From positions 1 to 24,345 of the forward strand of contig CAMHNT010000002.1 of the NCBI GenBank assembly GCA_946186535.1: a DNA stretch of 24,345 bases. The letters run 5' to 3'. The translations under genes were made by a program, and so were the position numbers. This DNA is from an uncultured Clostridia bacterium. GTDB taxonomy: Bacteria > Bacillota > Clostridia > Oscillospirales > Acutalibacteraceae. Each line of letters starts with the position of its first letter. Positions within the stretch are counted from its first letter, which is position 1. Of the stretch, positions 1-7,958 are shown one piece after another. The notes beneath the pieces were generated by a model, which worked only from the letters and a program-made list of their open reading frames with translations, did no database searches and was not told the DNA's origin.

Positions 1-180
1 CTGCAAATGCCCTTGGGGTACCGTCAGGCGGTCTTTGTGCGGTGTTGCCTTAAATCTTTTCGGTCTAATTTATGCAATACTGCGTCATTGCTGCAAGACA
101 AACGACAGCCTGCCTGCGAGCTCTTCCTTGTCTTGCAAAAATTATCCTCGAAAATCTTTTAAAGGTTTTAATTGAAAATT
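1..180. repeat. Structured intergenic element at the left edge
   Basis: No convincing coding sequence lies here. The stretch contains a 10-bp perfect inverted repeat (TGCAAGACAA at 92-101 and TTGTCTTGCA at 128-137), which can form a hairpin with a 26-nt loop. Near the left edge, TGCCCTTGGGGTA (8-20) also occurs, on the other strand, in the repeat at 9863-9875, so this is probably part of the same dispersed repeat family. The element is cut by the window edge. That it is a repeat is inferred from the shared 13-mer and the dyad symmetry only. Confidence 0.4.
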
Positions 181-233
181 AGTATAAAAATCTCGATTTT
201 CCTCCCAAAAAAGATGAAGAACAATAACAAGAA

Positions 234-259
234 AAGCACAGGGAAAAATCCTTGTGCTT
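234..259. terminator. Rho-independent terminator downstream of rpe
   Basis: An 11-bp stem (AAGCACAGGGA at 234-244 with TCCTTGTGCTT at 249-259, one G-U pair) and an AAAA loop are followed by a T-run on both strands: TTTAATTTTTTT rightward and TTTTCTTG leftward. It most likely ends leftward transcription from rpe and may also serve a rightward gene to the left of the window. Confidence 0.7.
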
Positions 260-275
260 TAATTTTTTTCAATAT

Positions 276-350
276 TAAAGTTTTCGCTCAAGCCTTTTTC
301 AAAAGGCTTGCAGGGTGCAGGGACAGCGTCCCTGCTCGCCGAAGGCAGAA
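276..350 (+). repeat. Copy A of dispersed hairpin repeat
   Basis: Two perfect hairpins lie back to back: CAAGCCTTTT (289-298) with AAAAGGCTTG (301-310), and GCAGGGAC (317-324) with GTCCCTGC (328-335), followed by TCGCCGAAGGC (336-346). The order AAAGTTTT, TTTTCAAAA core, GC-rich hairpin, TCGCCGAAGGC is the same as in the reverse complement of 9800-9913. It sits between the rpe stop codon and its terminator, so it should be transcribed as part of the rpe 3' UTR. Confidence 0.6.
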
Positions 351-377
351 TTCAGTCCTTTTCGGAGTGAATTTTAA

Positions 378-1028
378 TCAATTACATTCTGCTTTAAGGT
401 CCGCAATCGCTTTCGCTGCGTCGTCTGCCTTGAAAACTCCTGTACCCGATACACATATATCAATTCCGGCTTCTGCGCATTCCGCAATCGTGTCACCGTT
501 AATACCGCCGTCCGCCTCGATTATGATATCCTTTCCGATGCTTTTTGCGTAGTCCCTGATCTCTTTAACCTTAGGCAGCATATCTCCCATAAACGACTGA
601 CCTCCGAATCCAGGTTCAACAGTCATCACAAGAACCATCCAGAGCTTTTCAAGATAAGGAAAAACAGCGCTTGCCGGAGTGTTCGGCTTTATAACAAGTC
701 CGGGCTTTATATCATAGCTTCTGATAAGATCTATCGTCTCTTCGATATCGCTGTCGCATTCAACGTGGAAAGTAATAATATCTGCACCTGCATCGGCGAA
801 ATCCTTAATATATCTGTGCGGTTCGCTTATCATAAGATGAACGTCAAACGGAAGCTTTGTATACGGTCTTGCCCATTTAATGACAGGTGCTCCGAAAGTA
901 ATATTCGGAACGAAATGTCCGTCCATAACATCAAGATGTATATAATCGGCTTTAGCCTTATCCATTCTCACGAGTTCCTCGCCGAGTCTCGAAAAATCAC
1001 ATGACAAAAACGACGGTGCTATTTCCAT
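378..1028 (-). CDS. rpe: Ribulose-phosphate 3-epimerase
   Basis: This gene interconverts D-ribulose 5-phosphate and D-xylulose 5-phosphate in the non-oxidative pentose phosphate pathway, in the cytoplasm. The 216-residue product has the usual family length and is a complete TIM barrel. Family signatures are visible: the N-terminal APSFLSCDF, the metal-binding HLDVMDGHFVPN (His31, Asp33), DVHLMI with the next metal His, the phosphate-loop VEPGFGGQSF, and EADGGI with the catalytic Asp near the C-terminus followed by SGTGVF. The ATG is preceded by an AGAGAGG ribosome binding site (minus strand, 1037-1043) at 8 nt. It lies downstream of the giant acidic gene but behind that gene's terminator and has its own promoter at 1156-1183, so it is probably a single-gene unit. 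In many Firmicutes rpe sits next to rsgA; that neighbour is absent here. Confidence 0.97.
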   Translation of the reverse strand: MEIAPSFLSCDFSRLGEELVRMDKAKADYIHLDVMDGHFVPNITFGAPVIKWARPYTKLPFDVHLMISEPHRYIKDFADAGADIITFHVECDSDIEETIDLIRSYDIKPGLVIKPNTPASAVFPYLEKLWMVLVMTVEPGFGGQSFMGDMLPKVKEIRDYAKSIGKDIIIEADGGINGDTIAECAEAGIDICVSGTGVFKADDAAKAIADLKAECN

Positions 1029-1155
1029 TATTTAAACCTCTCTTTTTAAATCCAATTTCGGACTTTTTTCCTGACACAAATCGTCACCCCGGTTCAGAAA
1101 TCGGTTATTTATGTCATATTTCCGCAAAATGCAGAAAATTATAAGTCCATATATT

Positions 1156-1183
1156 ATTATACATATAATTGTCTTTTAGTCAA
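1156..1183 (-). promoter_or_regulatory. Sigma-A promoter of rpe
   Basis: On the minus strand: -35 TTGACT (1178-1183), a 16-nt spacer, -10 TATAAT (1156-1161) with a TG extension. It starts just after the terminator of the upstream gene and predicts an rpe leader of about 120 nt. Confidence 0.75.
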
Positions 1184-1198
1184 CTTTCCGACATATAA

Positions 1199-1230
1199 AA
1201 ATCTCAGGATCCATCGGATTCCTGAGATTT
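1199..1230 (-). terminator. Terminator of the giant acidic membrane protein gene
   Basis: An 11-bp perfect stem (AAATCTCAGGA at 1199-1209 with TCCTGAGATTT at 1220-1230) is followed on the minus strand by a T-rich tract (TTTTTATAT). It lies 19 nt downstream of the stop codon at 1249. Confidence 0.85.
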
Positions 1231-1248
1231 CATTTCTATTATTCGGAT

Positions 1249-4200
1249 TCAATATTTCTGTATTTTCTGTATGATAGGCGGTGCGGCAAGAACCGCGATT
1301 ACCCAGAACAGATAGAACATGAACAGCTGAATTGCTCCAATATGATGAACGCCTGCAAACAGCACTATCAATGTAACTATAAGAAGTCCCAGCAAAACTC
1401 CTACTATCTGAACCGCAAGAGAAAGCGATATATTCCTCTTGGTCTGAATGCATCCGCTTACCGCACGGCCGAACGAAGTAACTCCGCCCTTTGTTGCGAT
1501 AAATGCAGGAGATGCCTTTTCCTTGCCTATCATTTCATCACGGATAACATTGGAATTCTTCTGTTCAAGAATTTTAATGCTTCTGTGTGAAACACCGAAA
1601 TCCTTTGCGATTCTGTCGGCGGTAATATTTACATCCGTCGTTCTTATCAGCAGGCTCATGCCGTTTGCTTCCATTCTTCTGAGTGCATCCGCAACCCTGC
1701 GGTTTGCACTGTATCCTACTATAAACATCGCAACCAACTCGCCGGCACACGCAAGATAAAGTATCTCGTTTCCGCCGTCCTTCTGCTCGTCCTCGTAATC
1801 CTCCGTCATGGGTTCAATTCCGTGAGCGAGAAGAAGTCTTCTGTTTCCGACAAATATTCTTTCATTGTTCACCCAACCGATGAGACCCTTTCCGTCCTCG
1901 TACATTACGCCTTCGGCTGTCGGAAGGTTTTCCTGCTTGTCTCCCTGAATAATTCCGTCGAACATTCCCGCCATTGCTCCACCTGCCGTAATAATTACGG
2001 AAGCAGCCGCAAGCATTGCGTCATCGATTCTTCTCGAGTCGAATGTTTTGATTCCGTTGAGATGAACCGAACCCTCAGGATAGAGCTCCTTCGCATCAAT
2101 CATAACAGCGGCGCTCTCGGAGAAATTGTCAACAGCCTGATAACCTACCACCATTGACTGATTTGCAAGAGAGTTCTTCGCAAGCTTATGAAGCGGAATA
2201 GCGCCCAGTGCCTTCGCACACATCGGAACGGCAGCGCAAAGCATTACGCAGAGTACGGAAACCGCATCCAAAAAGCTTTTCGCAATAAAGCCGTAAACAA
2301 TACTGATTATCACAGAGAAGACAATCGTCGGAAGAGAGAACTTGTCGGCAAGATCCTCTCCCGGATCAGACGAATACGAAAGCTTCACGAAGTGCTTCAG
2401 GAAGGATGTTTTCTTCTGGAACACAAGCTCCGATTTGTCGTTTCTCGTACCGCTAAGAAGCGTCGCAACCATTCTCTGGTCGTGGAAGAATTTTCCGGTA
2501 TACTTCTGTGACGAATCGGAAACGAATCTGAAGTTGGAAACTATTCTGTGGGCATTCATATTTCTTCCCAATGCATTCACCGAAAGTGCAAGCATCACGA
2601 GAAGAGTATATACATTAAGTCCCTGTCTTAAGAACGGTGACGGTGCGATGAGCGCAATAAGCGACTGTATAGCCGTTACCGCTGCCGCAACCGCAGTTCC
2701 CGTGTCGGAGTTCGATCTGATCTTCTTAAGCGGAAGCAGACCGCCTACAATTATGTCCCTGCAATTGTAGAGCATTGCTCCGTAAATAACTATATTCAGG
2801 AAAGCAAAAAGTCTTTCCGAACTGTCCTTTGCAGTCTCCCCGGCTCCGATAGTGAATTTTCCGGCAAAGCACGAAACAACAAACATTACAAACGTAAGTG
2901 CAAGAGCGATATTCCACTGCAGCTTAGCCTGTTTATATTCTTTCTGGAGATAACTCCTTACCTTTGACGCATCTTCTTCGCTTCTGTACTCGATTGTAAC
3001 GGGGTGCTTTGAATCCCTGTAATCGAGGCGCTTTGAAATACTGTCAAGGCGGTCACGGCTCTTCGCAAATCTGTCATCGGCAAAATCTTCATATCTGGTT
3101 TCGTTCTTCTCCGATGAAGCAGCAGCTCCCGACTGGTCTCCGGAATTCGGAACACTGTCGGCAGGCTCAATCTTAGCCTGCTTTTTCGCCACATTCTTAA
3201 GTCTTGAGTATCCGACATAGAACTCGTATTCACTTCTTACCGATTCGGTGAACTTTCCTGCCTTGACCTTGATTTCATCGAATATTCCCGGAACTATGTA
3301 GTCTGTAATCTCGATTTCCGTTATCGGGTCAACCGTACCGAAAGCCTTTTCATAAGCCTTGGCAGAGCGCTCTTCTCTTGCTTTTCTCAGCTCTTCACGC
3401 TTTTCGGCGGTTTCATCCTCGTACTGTTTAACCTTTTCCAGAACCTTCTGATTAAGCTCCGACTGACGCTTCTGTTCCTCAGTGAGAATATCAGGTTCGG
3501 AGACGTTTTTCTCTCCTTCAATAACATTGAGAGACTCTCTCATTCTGTCAACGTCGAGTTCGGTTCTGGGCTTGTTTTCATTTTTGATAACCGTCATCGG
3601 AATGACGTTCGATGATTTTGTTTCATCCCCGGTCAATTTATCTTCCGCGGAATTTTCGGTATCCGATATATCTATAAATTCTTCGCCGGAGATTTCTTTA
3701 ATTTCAGCCGGAGTTTCTTCGGAATCGCTTTCAAAAACAGCATCCGGAGCTGAATTGTTTTTGTTTTCAACACTCTTTTCAACTTCGGCCGCATTACCCG
3801 ATTCCGTTACGACGTTGATATCATCGGCAGTATTCTCCTGTGAAACCGTTTTTTCTTCCTCCTTGAGAGGCTCGGTTTTTAAAACGGCATCCGGCTTTTC
3901 GGATTCGATTTTCTTTTCGTTCTTCGGTTCTTCCTCTTTCGCATTCCACATCTCAAAAAGTCTATTCTTTGTTCTGGAATAAAGGCTTCTGAACTTCACG
4001 AACGGATTGTTTTTCTTCTGTTTTGTATCAGTCTGCACTTCGGGTTTATCGCTGTTTGAAGAAATATCAACAAACTTCTCCGAATTTCCAACAGGCTCGG
4101 AATCCTTTGATTCTACGGGCTCTTCGCTTTTTTCATTCTCCGGAGATTTTTCTTTCTTTGAAAGCTCTTCGGCATTCTGTGTTTTTTCTTCGGAATTCAC

Positions 4201-5712
4201 AGCGTCGGAAACCGCACCGTGATCGAAATTTTTGCTTTCGGTTTCTGCCGTTTCCGTTTTCTTTTCCTCGTTCTCTTCGGACTTGGAATTTTCGTTGTTT
4301 TCGGATTTCTCCGTATTTTCTCCGGAAGAAGCTTCCTCCGATTTTTCAGGCGCCGACTCTTGCCGAGCTTTTGGTGTATCTTCAATGATATTGTCCGGGT
4401 TGTTTAAATCGTCGGCGGAATCAATGTTTGTCAGCTCATTAAACTCTTCATCGTCGGATTCGTCAAAAACAAAATCATCGTCAAACTGAAACTCCTCGTC
4501 GTCTTCTTCATATTCGTCGGGTGCGGATTTCTTCTCCGATTTCGACGCTCCGTCAACGGATTCCGCTGACTCTTTATCGTCCTTTTTGGTTTGAGTATCT
4601 TCCTTATTTTCTTTTTCCGGTTCCGGATCAATGCTGTCTTGAGAATTTTCCGGCACCGGTTTCGGTTCGTCCGAAACTTCGGATATATCCTTTTCCGATT
4701 TCTCCTCAGCCGAAATTCCGTCCGGATTTTCATCTGTTCCCTTTGGTTCAGGGATTTGTTCATTTACCGATACGGACTCTTTTTCACCGTAGGTATCTTC
4801 CGGATTCTTAATTTCGTCCGGCTTTTCCGAAGATTCCTCATCGTCAATATCTATCATTACAAATTCGGTTTCAAATGCATCCTGAGCGTCAAATTCTGCC
4901 TCTTCGTTTTCGAGAGCGTCCTGAGCGTCGAATTCTGCCTCTTCGTTCTCGAGTGCGTCCTGAACATCAAACTCTGTCTTTTCGTTTTCGAGAGCGTCAC
5001 GGACGTCATATTCTTCCGATTCCGTATCGTTCTTTTCCGATTCATCCCCCGACTTTACGCTGTCTTCCGGTGGGGTCTCAGGCTCTTCATTCTTTTGGCT
5101 GATTTCCGTTTCAGCCACGGGCTCAATATTCTCTTCGTTATTCTCTGACTGAGAATCGGATTCCTCCGGCTTGTTATTGTTTTCGGAACTCAATTCAGGC
5201 TTTCCGCTCTCGGAGGGAATATATTCCTCCCCTTCAAGGAATGCGCTGATCATCCTGAATTCTTCTTCCTCTTCGGGATCAAAATCATCTTTTTTAATAT
5301 CCGGCTCTTCCGCTTCCGTTTCGTCTTCGGCGCTTATGACTGAATCTATAATTTCCTCTATATCCGTCTCATCGGATTCGGTATCGTTTCCGACGTTCTC
5401 TTGGTTGCGTTTGAATCTGTTTACAAAGCTGCCAAAAACACTTCCGCCGTCATCTATCAGACCTTCGTCAGCCTGCTCTTCCGAATCGGATACATCATCG
5501 TTTGGTGTTTCATCAGTAGAAAACGCACGTTTCAATTTTTCGAAAATACCCGGTTTTTCCGATTTTTCACCTGAGTGTGTAAGGGGATTTTGACGTATTG
5601 CTTGATTAAACTTATTATTTGAATTTGTATAATCCTCGGGCTTTACGCTTTCGGAACCGGACTTTGCGGATACCGCATTGTCTATTACATCAATATCGTC
5701 ACGATCAGACAC
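1249..5712 (-). CDS. Giant acidic membrane protein with degenerate P-type ATPase core
   Basis: Residue numbers count from the longest frame, a GTG at 5721. The likelier start is the GTG at 5712, which sits 8 nt after AAAGGGG, whereas the 5721 GTG abuts that site. Residues 1-745 are very rich in Glu, Asp, Ser, Lys and Asn and probably disordered, with four 13-residue repeats (DALENEE type, 238-283). Residues about 745-790 look like a charged coiled coil. From about 936 there are roughly eight membrane segments. The arrangement follows an HMA-type (P1B) P-type ATPase: a PMC motif at 1166-1168 in the place of CPC, then MIDAKELYPEG (1207-1217) where FDKTGTLTEG is expected, an N-domain-like GKGLIGW...VGNRRLL, and TTDVNITADRIA in place of TGDN. 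The aspartate is kept but KTGT is lost, and no GDGxND hinge is found. ATP-driven transport is therefore unlikely; a scaffold, sensor or regulatory role is possible. Function unknown. Confidence 0.85.
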   Translation of the reverse strand: MSDRDDIDVIDNAVSAKSGSESVKPEDYTNSNNKFNQAIRQNPLTHSGEKSEKPGIFEKLKRAFSTDETPNDDVSDSEEQADEGLIDDGGSVFGSFVNRFKRNQENVGNDTESDETDIEEIIDSVISAEDETEAEEPDIKKDDFDPEEEEEFRMISAFLEGEEYIPSESGKPELSSENNNKPEESDSQSENNEENIEPVAETEISQKNEEPETPPEDSVKSGDESEKNDTESEEYDVRDALENEKTEFDVQDALENEEAEFDAQDALENEEAEFDAQDAFETEFVMIDIDDEESSEKPDEIKNPEDTYGEKESVSVNEQIPEPKGTDENPDGISAEEKSEKDISEVSDEPKPVPENSQDSIDPEPEKENKEDTQTKKDDKESAESVDGASKSEKKSAPDEYEEDDEEFQFDDDFVFDESDDEEFNELTNIDSADDLNNPDNIIEDTPKARQESAPEKSEEASSGENTEKSENNENSKSEENEEKKTETAETESKNFDHGAVSDAVNSEEKTQNAEELSKKEKSPENEKSEEPVESKDSEPVGNSEKFVDISSNSDKPEVQTDTKQKKNNPFVKFRSLYSRTKNRLFEMWNAKEEEPKNEKKIESEKPDAVLKTEPLKEEEKTVSQENTADDINVVTESGNAAEVEKSVENKNNSAPDAVFESDSEETPAEIKEISGEEFIDISDTENSAEDKLTGDETKSSNVIPMTVIKNENKPRTELDVDRMRESLNVIEGEKNVSEPDILTEEQKRQSELNQKVLEKVKQYEDETAEKREELRKAREERSAKAYEKAFGTVDPITEIEITDYIVPGIFDEIKVKAGKFTESVRSEYEFYVGYSRLKNVAKKQAKIEPADSVPNSGDQSGAAASSEKNETRYEDFADDRFAKSRDRLDSISKRLDYRDSKHPVTIEYRSEEDASKVRSYLQKEYKQAKLQWNIALALTFVMFVVSCFAGKFTIGAGETAKDSSERLFAFLNIVIYGAMLYNCRDIIVGGLLPLKKIRSNSDTGTAVAAAVTAIQSLIALIAPSPFLRQGLNVYTLLVMLALSVNALGRNMNAHRIVSNFRFVSDSSQKYTGKFFHDQRMVATLLSGTRNDKSELVFQKKTSFLKHFVKLSYSSDPGEDLADKFSLPTIVFSVIISIVYGFIAKSFLDAVSVLCVMLCAAVPMCAKALGAIPLHKLAKNSLANQSMVVGYQAVDNFSESAAVMIDAKELYPEGSVHLNGIKTFDSRRIDDAMLAAASVIITAGGAMAGMFDGIIQGDKQENLPTAEGVMYEDGKGLIGWVNNERIFVGNRRLLLAHGIEPMTEDYEDEQKDGGNEILYLACAGELVAMFIVGYSANRRVADALRRMEANGMSLLIRTTDVNITADRIAKDFGVSHRSIKILEQKNSNVIRDEMIGKEKASPAFIATKGGVTSFGRAVSGCIQTKRNISLSLAVQIVGVLLGLLIVTLIVLFAGVHHIGAIQLFMFYLFWVIAVLAAPPIIQKIQKY
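4873..5010 (-). repeat. In-frame 39-bp tandem repeats in the acidic domain
   Basis: Four consecutive 13-residue units (about 39 bp each) of the form [FY]D[AV][QR]DALENE lie within the acidic N-terminal region of the giant protein; the last unit is diverged. The near-identity of the middle copies at DNA level suggests recent expansion or gene conversion and possible length variation between strains. Confidence 0.75.
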
Positions 5713-5748
5713 ACATTTCACCCCTTTCGAAATTTATAAAAAATACAT

Positions 5749-5776
5749 TTTATAATATATTTGAAATATCTGACAA
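5749..5776 (-). promoter_or_regulatory. Promoter of the giant acidic gene
   Basis: On the minus strand: -35 TTGTCA (5771-5776), a 16-nt spacer, -10 TATAAA (5749-5754). It lies in the short gap after rlmB. No terminator is seen after rlmB, so read-through from rlmB is also possible. Confidence 0.55.
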
Positions 5777-5797
5777 TCAAAATTTGCAGTCTATAAA

Positions 5798-6559
5798 TTA
5801 TTTCAGTTTGGCACTTCTCTGTCTCAGAACCTCATAGGAAAGAATTCCTGCGGCAACTGAAGCGTTAAGCGAATTTATTTTTCCGTGCATCGGAAGAGAA
5901 ACGACGGCGTCACATTTTTTCAGAACAAGAGGCCCTATTCCTTTTCCTTCGTTTCCTATTACAACGGCAACCGGACCGGTAAGGTCGGTTTCGGTATAAA
6001 GACCTCCGTTCATATCTGCGCCGTAAACCCATATTCCCTGCTCCTTGAGCTTGTCTATGGTATTCGGAATATTTACGACTCTTGCGACCTTGACATATTC
6101 GACTGCGCCTGCCGCAGCCTTTCCTGCCGAATACGTAAGGCCCGCGCTTCTTCTCTGAGAAATAATAACACCATGAGCGCCGACGCATTCGGCAGTTCTG
6201 ATGACGGCACCGAGATTGTGCGGATCCTCAAGCTCGTCGAGAATTATTATAAAAGGATCTTCTCCTCTGGTTTTCGCGGTTTCAAGAATATCCTCAACCG
6301 TGGAATAATCCTTTATCGCTGCGATTGCGGCTATGCCCTGGTGAACGGCGCCGCCGCTCATATAGTCCAGCTTCTTCGAATCGACCTCTTTGATAACTAT
6401 GCCCTTTTCTCTTGCCTTCGCCAGTATCACGGACACCGTACCGTTCTTGCTGCCCCTTGCAACAAGAATCGATTCAATCGGCCTTCCGCTTCTGACAGCC
6501 TCGGAAACCGGGTTCCGACCGACTATGATGTCATTGTTCCTTTGTTTTTGTTCATTCAT
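5798..6559 (-). CDS. rlmB: TrmH-family rRNA 2'-O-ribose methyltransferase (RlmB type)
   Basis: A SpoU/TrmH (SPOUT-fold) methyltransferase that transfers methyl from S-adenosylmethionine to a ribose 2'-OH of large-subunit rRNA; in the RlmB family the target is G2251 of 23S rRNA. An N-terminal L30e-like RNA-binding domain begins with IIVGRNPVSEAV. The three SPOUT motifs follow: NLGAVIRTAECVGAHGVI, VVIGNEGKGIG, and the C-terminal knot motif LPMHGKINSLNASVAAGIL. I place the start at the ATG at 6559 (MNEQKQRNN, 253 residues), because the 26 extra upstream residues of the longer frame do not resemble the family and the usual length is about 245-255. The ribosome site before it (GGGG, about 12 nt away) is weak. 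In many Clostridia this gene follows cysS and mrnC; neither is present. The exact rRNA target cannot be proven from sequence. Confidence 0.92.
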   Translation of the reverse strand: MNEQKQRNNDIIVGRNPVSEAVRSGRPIESILVARGSKNGTVSVILAKAREKGIVIKEVDSKKLDYMSGGAVHQGIAAIAAIKDYSTVEDILETAKTRGEDPFIIILDELEDPHNLGAVIRTAECVGAHGVIISQRRSAGLTYSAGKAAAGAVEYVKVARVVNIPNTIDKLKEQGIWVYGADMNGGLYTETDLTGPVAVVIGNEGKGIGPLVLKKCDAVVSLPMHGKINSLNASVAAGILSYEVLRQRSAKLK

Positions 6560-7034
6560 AAATAAAATAACCCCGTTCTGCGGTTTTGTTCGTATTTCTT
6601 TTCTTGAAAAATTAAAAACTTTTTTAATGAACCGCAATTTATACCGATCTAACCAAGTATATCGTCTGTCATATATTGAAAGGAAAACCCGAAAAACGAT
6701 TTAATATCTCCTTTTTCGACATGATTCACACAGGTTTTCTGTCCAATACAAATACAATTAAGATCAGATACGTACTACATAATACACCATTCTAATCTAC
6801 ATACGGCTAATTATACCATAAAAATCGGAACATTTAAAGCATATTGCTAAATATGACAAAAGTTTCATCTGAGATGATTTCCTTGTTATATTTTCCTGTA
6901 AAACATCTCAAAATTGTGAAAATATAATTATGAAAAGGAAACAACAGAAATAAAAAAAATTCCAAATTTAAATAAACCAACATCGTCATTAAAAGATTGT
7001 CATATAAAAACCGTTTCAAAAAATAATATTTATC
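6560..7034. other. AT-rich divergent intergenic region, rlmB to ABC operon
   Basis: About 475 nt without a supported gene. It holds the rlmB promoter (6810-6838) and an rlmB leader of roughly 245 nt, with no hairpin cluster that I recognise as a known riboswitch or T-box. The 61-codon minus-strand frame at 6834-7019 lacks a ribosome binding site and family resemblance and was not accepted. Confidence 0.6.
6810..6838 (-). promoter_or_regulatory. Probable rlmB promoter
   Basis: On the minus strand: -10 TATAAT (6810-6815) with a TGG extension, a 17-nt spacer, and a weak -35 TTTAAA (6833-6838). An extended -10 promoter is plausible. It implies a long (about 245 nt) leader before the rlmB start. 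Confidence 0.5.
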
Positions 7035-7063
7035 TTGACCTTTCAGGATAAATATAGTATAAT
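7035..7063 (+). promoter_or_regulatory. Sigma-A promoter of the ABC transporter operon
   Basis: -35 TTGACC (7035-7040), a 17-nt spacer, -10 TATAAT (7058-7063). The start codon at 7113 follows a GGAGGG ribosome site at 7101-7106. With only one mismatch to consensus, the promoter should be strong unless repressed; no repressor gene is adjacent. Confidence 0.8.
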
Positions 7064-7112
7064 CAGTAGTAACAAGTTATACTTTTCATACTTTTCTTAC
7101 GGAGGGTAATAT

Positions 7113-7955
7113 ATGAACACTTTGGAAATAAAAAATCTTTGCAAGAGCTATGAAAAATTCAGCCTGAAAAATGTGAGCTTTTCGATAGAAAAGGGCGAGA
7201 TCCGCGGATTCATAGGAAGAAACGGCGCCGGAAAAACCACCACCCTAAAATCGATCCTGAACCTGGTTCATCCCGACAGCGGTCAAGTTGATTTTTTCGG
7301 AGTTCCTTTTGATGGAAAAGAAAAGGATATCAAACAGAGAATAGGCTACGCTGTCGGCGGAATCAGCTATTACAGGAACAAAACAATAAAGGACATTGTG
7401 AAGGTCACAAAATGCTTTTACAAAAACTGGAGCGACGAACAGTACCGCCGCTATCTCTCTGTTTTTTCGCCTGACGAAAACAAAAAGCTCAGCGACCTTT
7501 CCGAAGGCATGAAGGTCAAGTTTCACCTGATGCTGGCGCTTTCCCACGGCGCAGAGCTACTGATACTGGACGAGCCTACGAGCGGTCTCGACCCTGTTTC
7601 AAGAGAGGAGCTTCTTGAAATATTCCTGAGCCTTGCGGAAAAAGGCGTTTCCGTTCTTTTTTCAACGCACATCACTTCCGACCTTGAAAAGTGCGCAGAC
7701 TCAATAACATACATAAAAAACGGCGAAATCATAAAAACCGCTCCTCTCGATGAATTTGTCGGCAGCTACCGTATCGTAAATCTTGAAGGAAACGGAAAAA
7801 AATCCGACGACGAATCCTTCCTCGGAGTCAGCAGAACGAAGAACGGAGCCACGGCTCTGATTAACGAAGCCGACAGCGGCAGGTTTGACGGTTCGGCTGT
7901 TGCTATGCCGACGCTTGAATCCATTATGGTACATCTCGAAAAGGAGGAGATTTAA
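7113..7955 (+). CDS. ABC transporter ATP-binding protein (BcrA/YtrB-like)
   Basis: The nucleotide-binding subunit of a two-component ABC exporter, acting at the inner face of the membrane with the permease encoded 3 nt downstream. The 280-residue product shows Walker A GRNGAGKTT (35-43), a signature LSEGM (129-133, a common variant of LSGGQ in this subfamily), Walker B LLILDEP (149-155) with TSGLD after it, and an H-loop STH (His186). About 75 residues follow the ATPase fold and are less conserved. The GGAGGG ribosome site and single strong promoter mark it as first gene of a two-gene operon. Related cassettes are often used for peptide antibiotic resistance or cell-envelope stress and are commonly led by a GntR-type regulator; none is encoded next to this pair. 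The substrate cannot be told from sequence. Confidence 0.93.
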   Translation: MNTLEIKNLCKSYEKFSLKNVSFSIEKGEIRGFIGRNGAGKTTTLKSILNLVHPDSGQVDFFGVPFDGKEKDIKQRIGYAVGGISYYRNKTIKDIVKVTKCFYKNWSDEQYRRYLSVFSPDENKKLSDLSEGMKVKFHLMLALSHGAELLILDEPTSGLDPVSREELLEIFLSLAEKGVSVLFSTHITSDLEKCADSITYIKNGEIIKTAPLDEFVGSYRIVNLEGNGKKSDDESFLGVSRTKNGATALINEADSGRFDGSAVAMPTLESIMVHLEKEEI

Positions 7956-7958
7956 AAC

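Noticed and set aside
172..552. 126-codon plus-strand ORF
   Set aside because: It runs through a terminator, a repeat and into the antisense of rpe; not a gene.
3482..5593. Numerous long open frames on the plus strand opposite the acidic domain (for example 3482-3982, 4591-5148, 5171-5593)
   Set aside because: They are shadows of a Glu/Asp/Ser-rich coding region whose reverse complement is Phe/Ser/Arg-rich and stop-poor; no ribosome sites and no family resemblance.
6834..7019. 61-codon hydrophobic minus-strand ORF
   Set aside because: No ribosome site, AT-rich composition alone explains the hydrophobic residues, and it lies upstream of promoters on both sides.
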